Shown here: positions 34,412 through 44,582 of the stretch, one piece after another
Numbering within the stretch: the stretch's first letter is position 1
Layout of the letters: each line of letters begins with the position of its first letter
Origin: Ianthella basta
Lineage: Eukaryota > Porifera > Demospongiae > Verongiida > Ianthellidae
Direction of reading: 5' to 3'
Assembly: GCA_964019415.1 (NCBI GenBank)
Contig: OZ025869.1
Coordinates: forward strand, 5,969,882 to 6,033,881
DNA length: 64,000 nucleotides
Notes under the pieces: model-generated
What the model was told of the DNA's origin: nothing
The model's input: the letters and a program-made list of their open reading frames with translations, nothing else
The model's database searches: none
Translations under genes and position numbers: made by a program

Positions 34412-34450
<39 letters not shown>
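34412..34450 (+). repeat. (GT)n microsatellite
   Basis: Pure GT run about 430 bp before the catalytic exon of copy 2, equivalent to 17,998 and 48,057. Confidence 0.95.
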
Positions 34451-34451
<1 letters not shown>

Positions 34452-34878
34452 ATGCACTTGATTGTGTTTTTGGCAACTCTGAGAATGTGCAAAATGTATA
34501 TAAGGTACGTAAGTTAATGTACTGTGCCCCTGTGCACATGTACATGTGTCAAAATATTTTTGACTTGACTTGTATCCGCTTCAATCATTTGTAGTCATTC
34601 CTTCCTTGAAGCTTAAGTGTGTTCACAAGTGTGTTGATGAATTACACAAAATTAGTTGCAATAGCTACAGTAACTACATATTGATAACACAGCGGCGACC
34701 AAAGGGAGCAAGAATTTCGAGTTGGGGCAGCAGCCCCACGAGTTTTTTTTAACTTGAACTACTTGTTTTAACTTCAAAAGCTATATCACTTGATATAGCT
34801 GTTACATGTAGCTGTTATGCTTATATATCACGTATTCTCATTCAATGCTCTGTTTTTGTTTTGTCTCATTTAAATCAG

Positions 34879-35861
34879 ATTCCTGACACTGTTAGAGTTA
34901 CGCGTTCAGAACTGAAAGTGGGAAATCCTACACCCTACTGAAACAAAGAGCACTGTTGCAGGGAAGCTGAAGCTAAGCACCTACCTGAGCTGTGTGGACA
35001 GGTCAATGCTAGTGCTATTGGAAATGAATCCCAGGTACAAGGTTGTACATGCCTTGACTTCATGGCTTGCAAGACAGTAGTCCTCACTGCTGCATCATCA
35101 AATCACTGGATTGAATCACTGGATGGCATTGGGTCTGTGCAGAACATGATGCCAGATATGAAGATCATCATGATGGACATTGGACTGACTGAAGAACAAG
35201 TGGAACAGCTGCAACGATTACGTAATGTTGAAATTCGAAATTTTCCATTTGACACTTATCCACCTCATGTGGGAGACCTGATGAAATATGCTTGGAAACC
35301 ATTGGCAATACAGAAGATACTGTTAGAGTATGAAATTGTATTTCGGATGGATGCAAGCTTGAGGATAAAACGCCCACTTATGGACATTATCATTCCAGAT
35401 TTACAAAAGTTTCCCGTCAGAGTGAAAACCAATGGATACTATGATGGAGCATTCACCAGGGATGAAACCTATAAATTTGTAGGAATAACACAGAAGCAGG
35501 TGGGTAAACACATTCAGATGCAAGGAAATGTCAATTGTACCGAGACCGCTCCTTTGTACATGAGCGAGTAGTGTCACCTCTAGTTGACTGTGCACTTCAT
35601 GAAGAATGCATTGCCCCAAGTGGATCTTCCCCTTTTGGCTGTAATTTTGACAAGTACAAGGAACAAGTCAAGCAGATTGATACCATTGAGGAAGTTGCCT
35701 ACATTGGCTGCCATCGTTTTGATCAAAGTGCATTAACAGCAGTTTTATATAAGAAGTTCCACTTTCCCAGTGATCTTTATGTGGTGGACCCAGCAGGCTA
35801 CAGCGAGACCATGGTAGTATGGAGGAATCCAACGGAGTGTTTCACTCTATTCCTCAATTAA
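34879..35861 (+). pseudogene. Golgi-type glycosyltransferase, catalytic exon (copy 2, dead)
   Basis: The acceptor is the same as in copies 1 and 3 (CTCATTTAAATCAG, 34,865-34,878). An in-frame TGA at 34,939-34,941 replaces CGA (Arg in PYRNKE). A one-base deletion near 35,530 shifts the frame between HIQMQGNV and YRDRSFVHERVV. Otherwise the family motifs persist: LTAASSNHWIES, MMDIGLTEEQ, YAWKPLAIQ, RMDASLRIKRPL, CHRFDQSAL. Residues encoded by about 35,340-35,570 are much more diverged from the other copies than the flanks are. Function as in copy 1, but no full-length product is expected. Confidence 0.85.
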
Positions 35862-37480
35862 TGCTGACAATGCCCAAGAGTAGTTAGCCAAATGAGGCAG
35901 GTTGTACTATATGAGGGTACTCTTGACAATAGGTATAGTGACTGTTACTCTAACTGCATAAATGCATGCATGTAACTTTAAATTATTTTCTGGCTGTGTT
36001 CTCTAATAGTGTCATTGTATACAAGCAGATATTTCATCGAGTGCTGTATCAGAGAATTATATGATTAGCATACAGAGGTTACAAGTAACATGGGAATGAT
36101 AATTAATGGGGAGGGGGCAATTGCCTGCTGTACCTCTCACTAAATTAACTGCACCATGCACTGTAATGGTTGTAGGCACACTATTGTCATTCAAATTCAG
36201 TGATCTGTTTTGCTGTGTCTCAATCATTCTCAATGTTAAGCAGGATTCAATAGTGCATATTCCACCACACCGGACAGACTTGTAGCTGATGTGGATCACG
36301 AAGGCAGTCATTATATATACTTCCCCTGTGCATGTTTGCATACAAATATTTTGTGGGATGTGCACTTTATATATATACCCCTTGCCCATGGATTTGCACA
36401 TTCTTGTTTTTGTGAAGCCTGGGCTGGTATCCCCCTAATATCTAACAGAAGTAGGGAGATTTTCATACTGATATTTCATGAATGTCTGCAAACTTGAGGA
36501 ATTTGCAAAAATAACCTCCTGCAAAATTTGCTGCATACACTGTAGAAAGCAGAGAACAGCACATTGTATGAATGTTCTCTGGAGAGGATGGAGAACAAAC
36601 AGCTGTCTGAGTACAGAATAGTGTTCTTCTTTGTTGTGCCACTGATTATTGTACTAGCTATTAGTGATTCAGAATATATAGCAATATGAACAACATGCAA
36701 TACATGCTCTGTATCTGTACAACAAGATACCTAGCACTATACAGTTACACAGAGTATGCAATATAATGTATAAGTATATATATATAGTATACAACTGATA
36801 ATTAATATATAATGCTCTTAGTGGATAACAATAACATTAGTTTTATATATATAAAATAACAGTAAATAATAATAAATACATAGGCACACATGTGCACTGC
36901 CTTACATGCTTAGAGTAGAACAATAGTCAAATATATTGTTAATTGTAAAATATATTGTTAAAGGGTATATGTGATTAGCTAAATCAAGGATAAAGTCAAG
37001 CACAATGTGATATCATACTCATAGTTACCTTAATTATATTCATAGTGAGCACAAAGTCCACGTCAAGATGTGGTATTATTAATTTTATTACTAAGATGTC
37101 CTCTGAAAGAAACCTAGACTCGCATGCCGATTCAACTGTTTCTAGCTCAGTGGACTGGCTAGAGGGAACTTATGACAACTTAATTATTCAACTGTTGTTC
37201 TTGCTCAGCAGCTGGTCTTGCATCCATGCACACTACATAAAGTGCTATTTACCCATCCACTGTCTATGAGGACTATGTATAATCTTGTCTCTATAGAAGA
37301 TTGTCACTATAGAAACTGTAGCATCCATGCATACGGATACATATCACAACACACAGCACACAGTGCAGTTAGGTAGATACAGTACCAGTATTATACAAAG
37401 AGGCTACAAAATACTGTATAATATGCATTTTTTTTCTAGAAACGTGTATCAAAGGTGTATACAGCACATGTGCAGAACCG
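35862..37480. repeat. 3' flank of glycosyltransferase copy 2 (duplicated)
   Basis: It matches 58,530-59,920 closely, from GCCCAAGAGTAGTTAGCC onward. It carries about 210 extra AT-rich bases at 36,790-37,010 that are lacking at 59,475. No gene recognised. Confidence 0.7.
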
Positions 37481-37600
37481 CAGTGCATTGTCCTGGAAAC
37501 TGAGGCATATTGTCTTCCTGCACGTACAGCTCAGTCTGTCCAGTATCAAGGTGCACACAGCACTTGATGTAGGGGGCGGGGTCTGTACTGGAGATGACAA
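37480..37600 (-). pseudogene. Unidentified minus-strand exon family, copy 2 (partial)
   Basis: Minus strand: STDPAPYIKCCVHLDTGQTE then LYVQEDNMPQFPGQ. It then departs from the family before the CEELMPV part. Unrecognised protein. Confidence 0.4.
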
Positions 37601-37686
37601 AGAGATAAAGGGTAAATGGCGAAGGGAGTGAGGAAGGAAAATGATTGGGGATGAGAGACTTATCAAGAGTGCATTGGAACCTACCA

Positions 37687-37775
<89 letters not shown>
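37687..37775 (+). repeat. (CA)n microsatellite
   Basis: About 88 bp of pure CA. It occupies the same place, next to the unidentified exon family, as the CA arrays at 23,947, 50,985 and 60,154. Confidence 0.97.
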
Positions 37776-37778
<3 letters not shown>

Positions 37779-37904
37779 TGTTTACCTAACGGTAGCCCTG
37801 TTTATAGGATCAGGCAGGCTGTATATCATAGAAAGGGCTGTGTGATGATGTATGCACCATGACATTTGTGCAAAGCTATGTACCATTTGAAGTTTACAAT
37901 ACAA

Positions 37905-38182
37905 TCCACCTTACTTTTGATCAGTAGTGCTTTTGACTCTATTTCTTTCAACTGCATGCGTGTGTAGAATGGTCTTGGTACTGGCAAGCGAGCCTGTGGG
38001 TCCAGTTTGGACTGGATGTTGCTGAGGACGTCTGTGCAAGGAATGGTCTGGGTGAGTGAGGGGTGTATGGGACCAATCTCCTCTGTTGTATAGAGGGTTT
38101 GCCTCTTAAGTGTGTGCTTCCCTAAAGTGCATAAGCTACCCATGGTATGGTGTGCTGTATTTGGCTTCCCACATATACCCAT
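37905..38182 (-). CDS. Unrecognised minus-strand frame linked to the exon family
   Basis: An open frame of about 95 residues (from the MGICGKPNTAHH start to SKVDCIVNF). A related, degraded reading occurs on the minus strand near 51,715-51,800 (FYTSMQLKDMELK against FYTRMQLKEIESK here). No domain recognised. It may be an exon of the same unidentified gene as 37,480-37,600. Low confidence that it is real. Confidence 0.25.
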
Positions 38183-38194
38183 AATAATTTCATA

Positions 38195-38290
38195 ATTTAG
38201 TGTGTGTGTGTTTGTGTGTGTGTGTGCATGTGTGTGTACAGTGTGTGTACAGTGTGTGCGTGTGTGTACATATATGTATATGTGTGCTAG
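38195..38290 (+). repeat. Imperfect (GT)n / GTGTGTACA repeat
   Basis: GT-rich with ACA interruptions. A similar stretch with similar following text (ATCTCTTAATTTTTGCTCTT) is near 62,053-62,190. Confidence 0.85.
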
Positions 38291-38559
38291 TGTTATCTCT
38301 TAATTTTTGCTCTTTGATAACTATGTGTATGCGCAAATAGAAAATCTGATACTTTTAACACTAAAGTACACTATTTTGTATAGTATGGGTGTTAATGCCT
38401 GCAGACTGAAGAGTATTGTTCAGCACGCTGTTTCTTTATTTATGTAATAATAAATATTTCACTCTATAATTATTATAATAGTAAGAGTGACTTTCTCTGC
38501 ATGCATGGTTGATAGCCTCTTATCATCTTGAGTAACTTAAAGTGTTTCTCCTCAATGCC

Positions 38560-39731
38560 TGTTGCTGCTGCCACTGTCAATGGTCCTGTTCATTTTCATA
38601 GCATGTGTCAGCTGACCCACTCTGCACATGAAGTTGCTTTTGGGACACACACTTTCCACTCTTTTTCTTGACCTTTCTACATCAAAATTACTTGTGTGGT
38701 ATCTGAAGAGTTTGTGGTCTTCATCAATTTGTTTAATGTATATACTCAGCCAACTCTTCAGGAGTATAATTATTTGCATCAATGAATGTGTGGTTGCCTG
38801 GTACCCATAAATACACCTCTGGTGGGCTGCAATACACTGGAATGGCACCACCCTTGTAGATTAATTTAAAGCAATTTTCTCGGAAATGTAGTCAGTTTGA
38901 ATGACATTTTCAAATGAAAGAACCATGATATGATACTTTTGATGATATTGACTAAGACCTCTCTCCAGTCATCATTCTTAACTGCTGGTATAGCTGGCAT
39001 ATTGTTCCAGCATTTGCCATATGACTCAATGTGCACTAGTTCTACTATCTTTTCATAATACCAAGTACAATCCTGAAATCCTTCCCATGTAGTTTTGCAG
39101 TCACTGGAAAACAGTGCAATTCCCTTTCTCTCATTTGGATCTGGTGACTGTATTTCCCCACTTTGCCACTCCTCAACAGGTAAGAAATAGAATAGCTCAC
39201 TGTATACTGCATCTGATGTGGGGTGGTGATCAATTTTTATGTCCGCTTTTTTAGTTGCTGAATGTATAATCCCGTATTCACCTTGATTAGCTTCCATGTT
39301 CAACACTGCTGTCATCTGCCCTGGCCAATACCTCACTGGAAAGGATGGAGAAATAGCCCTGACCTCTCTGAATACAACATCTGACTTTATATCAGAATGT
39401 TGTACTGTGCACCTTCCACCACTTGGAAGTTCCATGTACAGGGAATAGTTTCCTCAAAGTAGATGAAATTGTACCATAGTGCCAAGATGTGCCAAAGGAC
39501 TCAAGGTAAACACTGATACTGTGATTGTAAGATATTGGTGCCTCTGTATCTTTATATGGCAATGGTGCTCCAGTGGCAGTGTCATGAGTAGAGTTGTTGA
39601 TTGGGATGCTGATGATGAAGTAACCACTTTTTGAAAGCTGCATGTCATTGACTTCATGTACATCCACATGAGAAAAATGTTTGAAGTAAACACCAAAGAT
39701 GTGCAGACCCAAAAGGCTTCCTTTACTCTGC
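38560..39731 (-). pseudogene. GT10 alpha-1,3-fucosyltransferase, fullest copy, frameshifted
   Basis: Minus strand, starting after an acceptor CATCTGTCTGCAG (39,732). Readable in order: SKGSLLGLHIFGVYF; YMELPSGGRCTVQHSD; SDVVFREVRAISPSFPVRYW (nucleotide-sugar side); LFSSDCKTTW; VELVHIESYGKCWNN, the classic GT10 SYGxC motif (about 39,045-39,000); SFENVIQTDYISEKIALN, the GT10 FENS...DYxTEK motif (about 38,930-38,885); GGAIPVYCSPPEVY, WVPGNHTFIDANNYTPEELA (about 38,860-38,755); C-terminal CRVGQLTHAMKMNR. These motifs define fucosyltransferases that use GDP-fucose in the Golgi. Frame changes occur near 39,450, 38,930 and 38,885, so it is a pseudogene unless some are tiny introns. Its neighbours are copies of another glycosyltransferase. 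Confidence 0.8.
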
Positions 39732-39789
39732 AGACAGATGTCATGTCTGTATACAAGTAGGGTAGCATAAAAAGTACATAAGAATACAT

Positions 39790-40413
39790 CCTTTGGTTGG
39801 GGATGTGTTCATTTAACTATTATGTTTTTGGGATTTTCTACTACTGAAATTTGCTTCCTTTCATCACTGAATGTTGCGCTTCAGTGATGCAACACCATGC
39901 AACTTGCACGAGGGCACATAAGTTAGCAATAGTTACAGTTAACTCCTCCTGTCAGTGAAATGCAATGACTGTATCCCACGCATGGACTTCTTTGATTCCA
40001 AGTGTTGATCTATATGGGCTAGCTATACTTGTCTACTTGAAATTGTATGCATGTGTGATGGCAGGCACATTTATGGTGCTGGGTTGGTAGCAGTGTAGCT
40101 ACATTGGTGGTATGTGATGGCAGCATCAGCAACAGAGGTATCTGGTGTATATACAAGTAATGGCAATAGTGGTATTCCAGTGGGTTTGTCTAGACTGTAA
40201 GGTGCACACACACCTGCACTGTGCTGTGTGTGTATTGCAACACACCACTGAAAGCTGTACTGGCAGGTATATACACAATGAGCTGTAAGCTTATTCTAGC
40301 AGTGAATATATAGTTATGGCAGTTAAGAATACTGAAGCCAGTGCTAGTGCTGCCCCTGGGGTGTGGCACAACACTCCCTCAGAATCAGATCTTCGCCTTG
40401 GGTGGTTGGGTGG
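39790..40413. repeat. Partial duplicate of the 14.2-kb / 32.6-kb block
   Basis: 39,995-40,320 matches 32,617-32,930 and 14,228-14,520. The flanks do not match, so only about 320 bp of the block is present. Otherwise nothing recognised. Confidence 0.65.
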
Positions 40414-40626
40414 CTATGTTATTGTGGACGAACCTGGATAGATTAGCTGCACTGATTTGGACTCCTCGAATTCTGACAATTTCTTCTTGAGGTCGCAGTA
40501 CGACGAAAACTTCTCACCAACAACAAAAGTCCCGGATGAGTGGTCCTCTTTCACCAGATTGTGTGTGGCTTCCTCCTGTGAAAAATCCAGTTGATGTACT
40601 AGAGCTGGATTCTTTGAAACATCCAT
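40414..40626 (-). CDS. Orphan exon resembling the N-terminus of ZSWIM3/MULE-like SWIM proteins
   Basis: 70 codons from ATG 40,626. The segment FVVGEKFSSYCDLKKKLSEF followed by VQLIYPGSSTI resembles the FSSyeeLexkixxyexxxxvqLxxxdSrTI N-terminal block of SWIM zinc-finger proteins related to Mutator transposases. That resemblance is from memory. No further exons were recognised nearby, so it may be a fragment. Confidence 0.35.
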   Translation of the reverse strand: MDVSKNPALVHQLDFSQEEATHNLVKEDHSSGTFVVGEKFSSYCDLKKKLSEFEESKSVQLIYPGSSTIT

Positions 40627-41445
40627 TGTGGAGGACGCAGTGAGCAGCGGCTCACGATTGGCTTCACTATACGGGTGGGCACCGTACCATGCGAACCGGC
40701 TAGTAAGTCTTGAATTTTACCACCACCTGACACCAAGTGCAACCATGCATCTGATTGGTGCTCATGTGACTATATACTAGACGTACTGTATTAGTTACTA
40801 CTTTATTTTTTGTACATAAATTTTTGGGGGCATAATTTTTGTGGATGGAGGCAACCACGAAATTTCCATGCGCACAATTCAATTTTCAACCATAATTACA
40901 GTATGTTGGAAACCCACCCAAAGGGCAGGTATTCAACTATTAACCTTAATCATTGTCTTTCAGCAATCGGATCTTTGACACATTCTTGCACAAGAAGCTC
41001 GAACTGATCTAATACAGCTGCATGTTGCAACTAGAGTACTATAGAGTACATATAATATTATACCCCATGCATGCTATCTAGCACTATAGAAACAAAAGTA
41101 TGAACAAGAAGATAGGAATGAAAGCATTAAGTGTATATAATGTATCGTAATTTGGGAAATAAATGTGCTGTTAAAATAATGCGAATCAGCCCAAGGTGAG
41201 TCACTGAAATATTAATGCATGCTTAAATAATGCGGGAACACATCCATACACACATGCATAGTCGCAAGGTAATTGTTCAAGTGATCAAGCTACTGTTCAT
41301 CAATATCAGCAAAAGGATTGAGATCACTGTCACTCTCAGCTATGTCCACTACCTCACAGGTATGACACACAGCACCCAGTCTGGCCGGTCCGGCCATGGC
41401 CGGATCGGTTTTTGCTGCTGGAACAAAATTCTGAATATTGAAGAT

Positions 41446-42891
41446 TAGTCAGGCGTTGCGTGACCCCTCCTCACGCAAAGGTCAGGTTAAGTCTAATACA
41501 ATGACTTGTCCACGCGGAATGCAATTATGCGCTGTGGAATGTAATTATTGCGCAACATTATGCCTCGCTTGTGGCCGCAAGTACGTGCGACGGCTCGCGA
41601 CACTTACCTGATCTTTCATAATAGCCGTCAAAGGAGCGACAGCAAAGACTATTGATGTCCCTTCGACCGGCAACACCAGGCCGAACACTGTCGGCGGGCA
41701 CGCGTAGTACAGGCTCTTGCTTGAAGTCGGTCAGCAAAACCATCCCTCCCAGAAACGATGCCAGACATGACCTGAAGTTGCTCTGGCTTCATGGTAGAAT
41801 AACCAAGGCGCTGGATGGCTCCCGTCGCAGCGTATAACACTCGCTGGTCCAGCTCCGGTCTGCTGCCATTTGCGGACACGCGAGCAATAAATATTTCACA
41901 CCTTTCCTGCAATCTGATTGGGCACACAACCATTGTGGCGTGCTGCACAAGTCAATGTATTAGACTTAACCTGACCCTTCCACGGCCGTTTCGAGTTGGC
42001 AACTTAGTTTTTAGTGGAAAATGGGAACCGGAACCAGACTAGCCGACGGAAGGAAGGGACTAAGGCGTTTTTAGCCCATTCCCTCTCGATTGCAGGCAAA
42101 ATCGCCACAAATTCTTAATAGAACAGTGGAATTGGTAGTGGACAATGTGACTTTTAGGTTAAAAGCTTTGTATATGCCTTATGTTGCGTACGATTTTGAC
42201 ATACACTAGTTTCAGTTAACTGCTTGTAGCGCGTCTCTCGAAGTTTTCCTGGCATAGTGACTAACATGCAAAGATAGCCCGTCCATCGTACAACATTGTA
42301 CTGGTGCGACTGTTCTGCTGCCTTTTTCCTACCATCCGCTTTAAATGCCGTAGCACTTCAGAATGCAAGCTGCTGCTCCTTTGGGACGACTCGATAGGCA
42401 TTCTGAACTGCTGTGGCATTATTAGAGCTCACCGGGAAGTTGTACTGCGCAGTCCAGGGCGTATGCGCAATATAGCTTATTTGCTCTAAAAGCGGGTGGT
42501 AGGGAAAAGGCAGCAGAACAGTCGCTCCAGTACAATGTTGTACGGTGGCTGGGCTATCTCCACATGTTAGTCATTATTCCAGGAAAACTTCGAGAGGCGA
42601 GCTACAAGCAGTTGAACGTAAATCAGTTTGTGTCCCTGTTGTTACAAACGAAAGCCATTACAATTCTAAAGCCCAAATCACCTTACTTACTATCAAGCAC
42701 ACCGTTTTGTGACGTGTCACTGGTGATTTGGACTACAACCAAGGAGAAATGGGCTGTATACGCAGTAACCTCTATGCGAGGGAAATCTCGCTGCCGCGAG
42801 GTAGGTTTCCAAACCAAAACTAAGTTGCCACATTTTATATTGTAGAAACAGCCGTGCCTTCCGCGAGGAGGGGTCACGCGACGCCTGACTA
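41446..42891. mobile_element. Fold-back DNA transposon with 9-bp TSD (MULE-like)
   Basis: Target duplication ATTGAAGAT at 41,437-41,445 and 42,892-42,900. Ends are TAGTCAGGCGTYGCGTGACC in inverted orientation for about 30 bases, and homology between the arms continues inward (GGCAACTTAGTTTT at about 41,998 and, inverted, 42,830). The centre is a long inverted repeat, 42,203-42,335 against 42,486-42,617. Almost the whole element can fold back. A 9-bp duplication and long arms suit Mutator-like elements. No transposase remains. Confidence 0.82.
41480..41976. mobile_element. TIR element inserted in the left arm of the fold-back
   Basis: Inverted ends of about 30 bp starting GGTCAGGTTAAGTCTAATAC (41,480 and, inverted, ending 41,976). 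It interrupts the outer element's left arm, which resumes with CTTCCACGGCCG at 41,977. About 497 bp, no transposase, so it is a MITE-sized nested insertion younger than its host. Confidence 0.75.
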
Positions 42892-43156
42892 ATTGAAGAT
42901 ATGCATTTTAAACACACTTCCAAACTGGGAGGGGGGTACTGACCTAAGGTTAAACAACGTTCTTAAAGCAGAGTTGTCTTACAGTGTTGCAGGACGTAGT
43001 TTGAACAAGGAATAGCCAGATACTTAGCCCTCCAACCAACCTTAACGGCGCAGCCATTTACGGATGTCGCATGACGTTTTTGGCCGTTTTCTGATGCGTA
43101 AAATGGTGTGTTATACGATCGCCGTGCAAAATCAGACAGCACGGTAGCGCTTCAGT

Positions 43157-43327
43157 CATGTACAGCAGATTAATTTTATGCACACTTGCAACAGTTCCCA
43201 CACCATGCATGGGCAGTTGTTACCTAGGATGCGGACTGGTACTGTACTCACCTATTACATATCACCCTAGGTAACAACTACCCAGGTATGGGAACTGTTG
43301 CAAGGTTGCATAAATTCGCTGTACATG
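43157..43327. repeat. 171-bp palindrome
   Basis: CATGTACAGC at 43,157 is mirrored by GCTGTACATG ending 43,327. The arms continue inwards through TTGCAACAGTTCCCA and GTTGTTACCTAGG to a loop of about 36 bases. The best-paired part covers 43,186-43,231 with 43,266-43,312. Confidence 0.75.
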
Positions 43328-44582
43328 GATGTATGCATGCAGCATGGTGGTACATGGGAACATGTACGTAGCTTGAATGGGCATATGCATGCAATAGGAT
43401 AGTCTCCTGTGGCAACCCTTAATTGTTATTGCACACTCACATGTACACTTGCACTATAATACACAGGCGGAGAAACTGGGGATGGTAGCAAGACCACAAG
43501 TGCGGCAAAATGTTGGCAGATGTAGGGATGGTGAAAGCATATTCAAAGTCATGATCAGTGCATGTTAATGACCTGGGTTTTGCATCGACCAGCCCTCCTT
43601 GTTGCATGGACCAGCTGGCCCCCTTCTTTGCATGGACTGACTGACCCTCCTCCTGTTTTTGGAGGAAACATTTTCACACACCCTTTGCATTGATGGTGTC
43701 TTCTAGTCAAGGGTAGGAGAGATTTGTGCTGCCTAACGTCGGAGAGACAGCCAAAAACACTAGATTCAATTTTTAATACGCTATCTTCTTATTTCAATGC
43801 ACTGTATTACCTGTTACATGGCACTTGATTGCCTTTCCTGCTGTAAAAGCCTGTTAGTTTATGTTACATTTAATCATACTCACTGAAGTGTTGATGGGCC
43901 TAGAATTGCTCCAAAAGTACTCACAGAACATCTAAATTTCAAACATTTTCCTGGGGGGCATGCCCCAGACCCCCTAGTTTGCGTCGCGCCATCTATGGCC
44001 TGACTGGCTTTTATCTTGGTGCTACGGCCCTGTGACATGTTAACTATGAAATACATGGACACTGGGTTCATACTGTCTACATAGTTAATACAGTGCAAGT
44101 AACAATAGAATATAGGTGTAGCTAGCTAGCTACCTATAGCCTTTCTACTGTAGTGTAAGTGAATTCCTATTTTGTATATATGTTGGGCAGAACAGTCTAT
44201 GACCATACAGTGTGGAACAATGCCAAGACGTAGTGTAGCTGCCTACGCCGTATCCACAATGCGTAGAAAGCACCACTTAGTCGGCAAATGCTGTAAACAC
44301 CAGTGGTATTCAATCGATTTGAAGGAGCTGGAGCCAGTTTTTACCAGTGGCAACTCCTACGTGGCGCTTACAAGCAGCGCAGGTGCCTTGATGTTGAGAT
44401 GTGCCGAAATTTGTGTCGACGACGACAACAACGACAACGACATAACCGATCACTTTACCCCTTGCGCAATCGCGCGGGGTAATAAATCTTTCTATCTATC
44501 CATATATATGAATAGCTATAGGTTGCTCGCCACTGTTATTAGTTAGCAATAGCTACACACTGTCAGTAAACAGTACCTGGAG
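43328..44582. other. No gene recognised; retroelement-like tail at 44,450-44,510
   Basis: The plus-strand frame 44,172-44,546 has no known motif. It ends in TACCCCTTGCGCAATCGCGC and AATAAATCTTTCTATCTATC, the latter shared with 1,299 and 28,190. That suggests the 3' end of a short retroelement rather than a host gene. Confidence 0.4.

Noticed and set aside
44172-44546. 124-codon plus-strand frame
   Set aside because: No recognisable domain, ends in a retroelement-like TCTATCTATC tail; not called as a gene.
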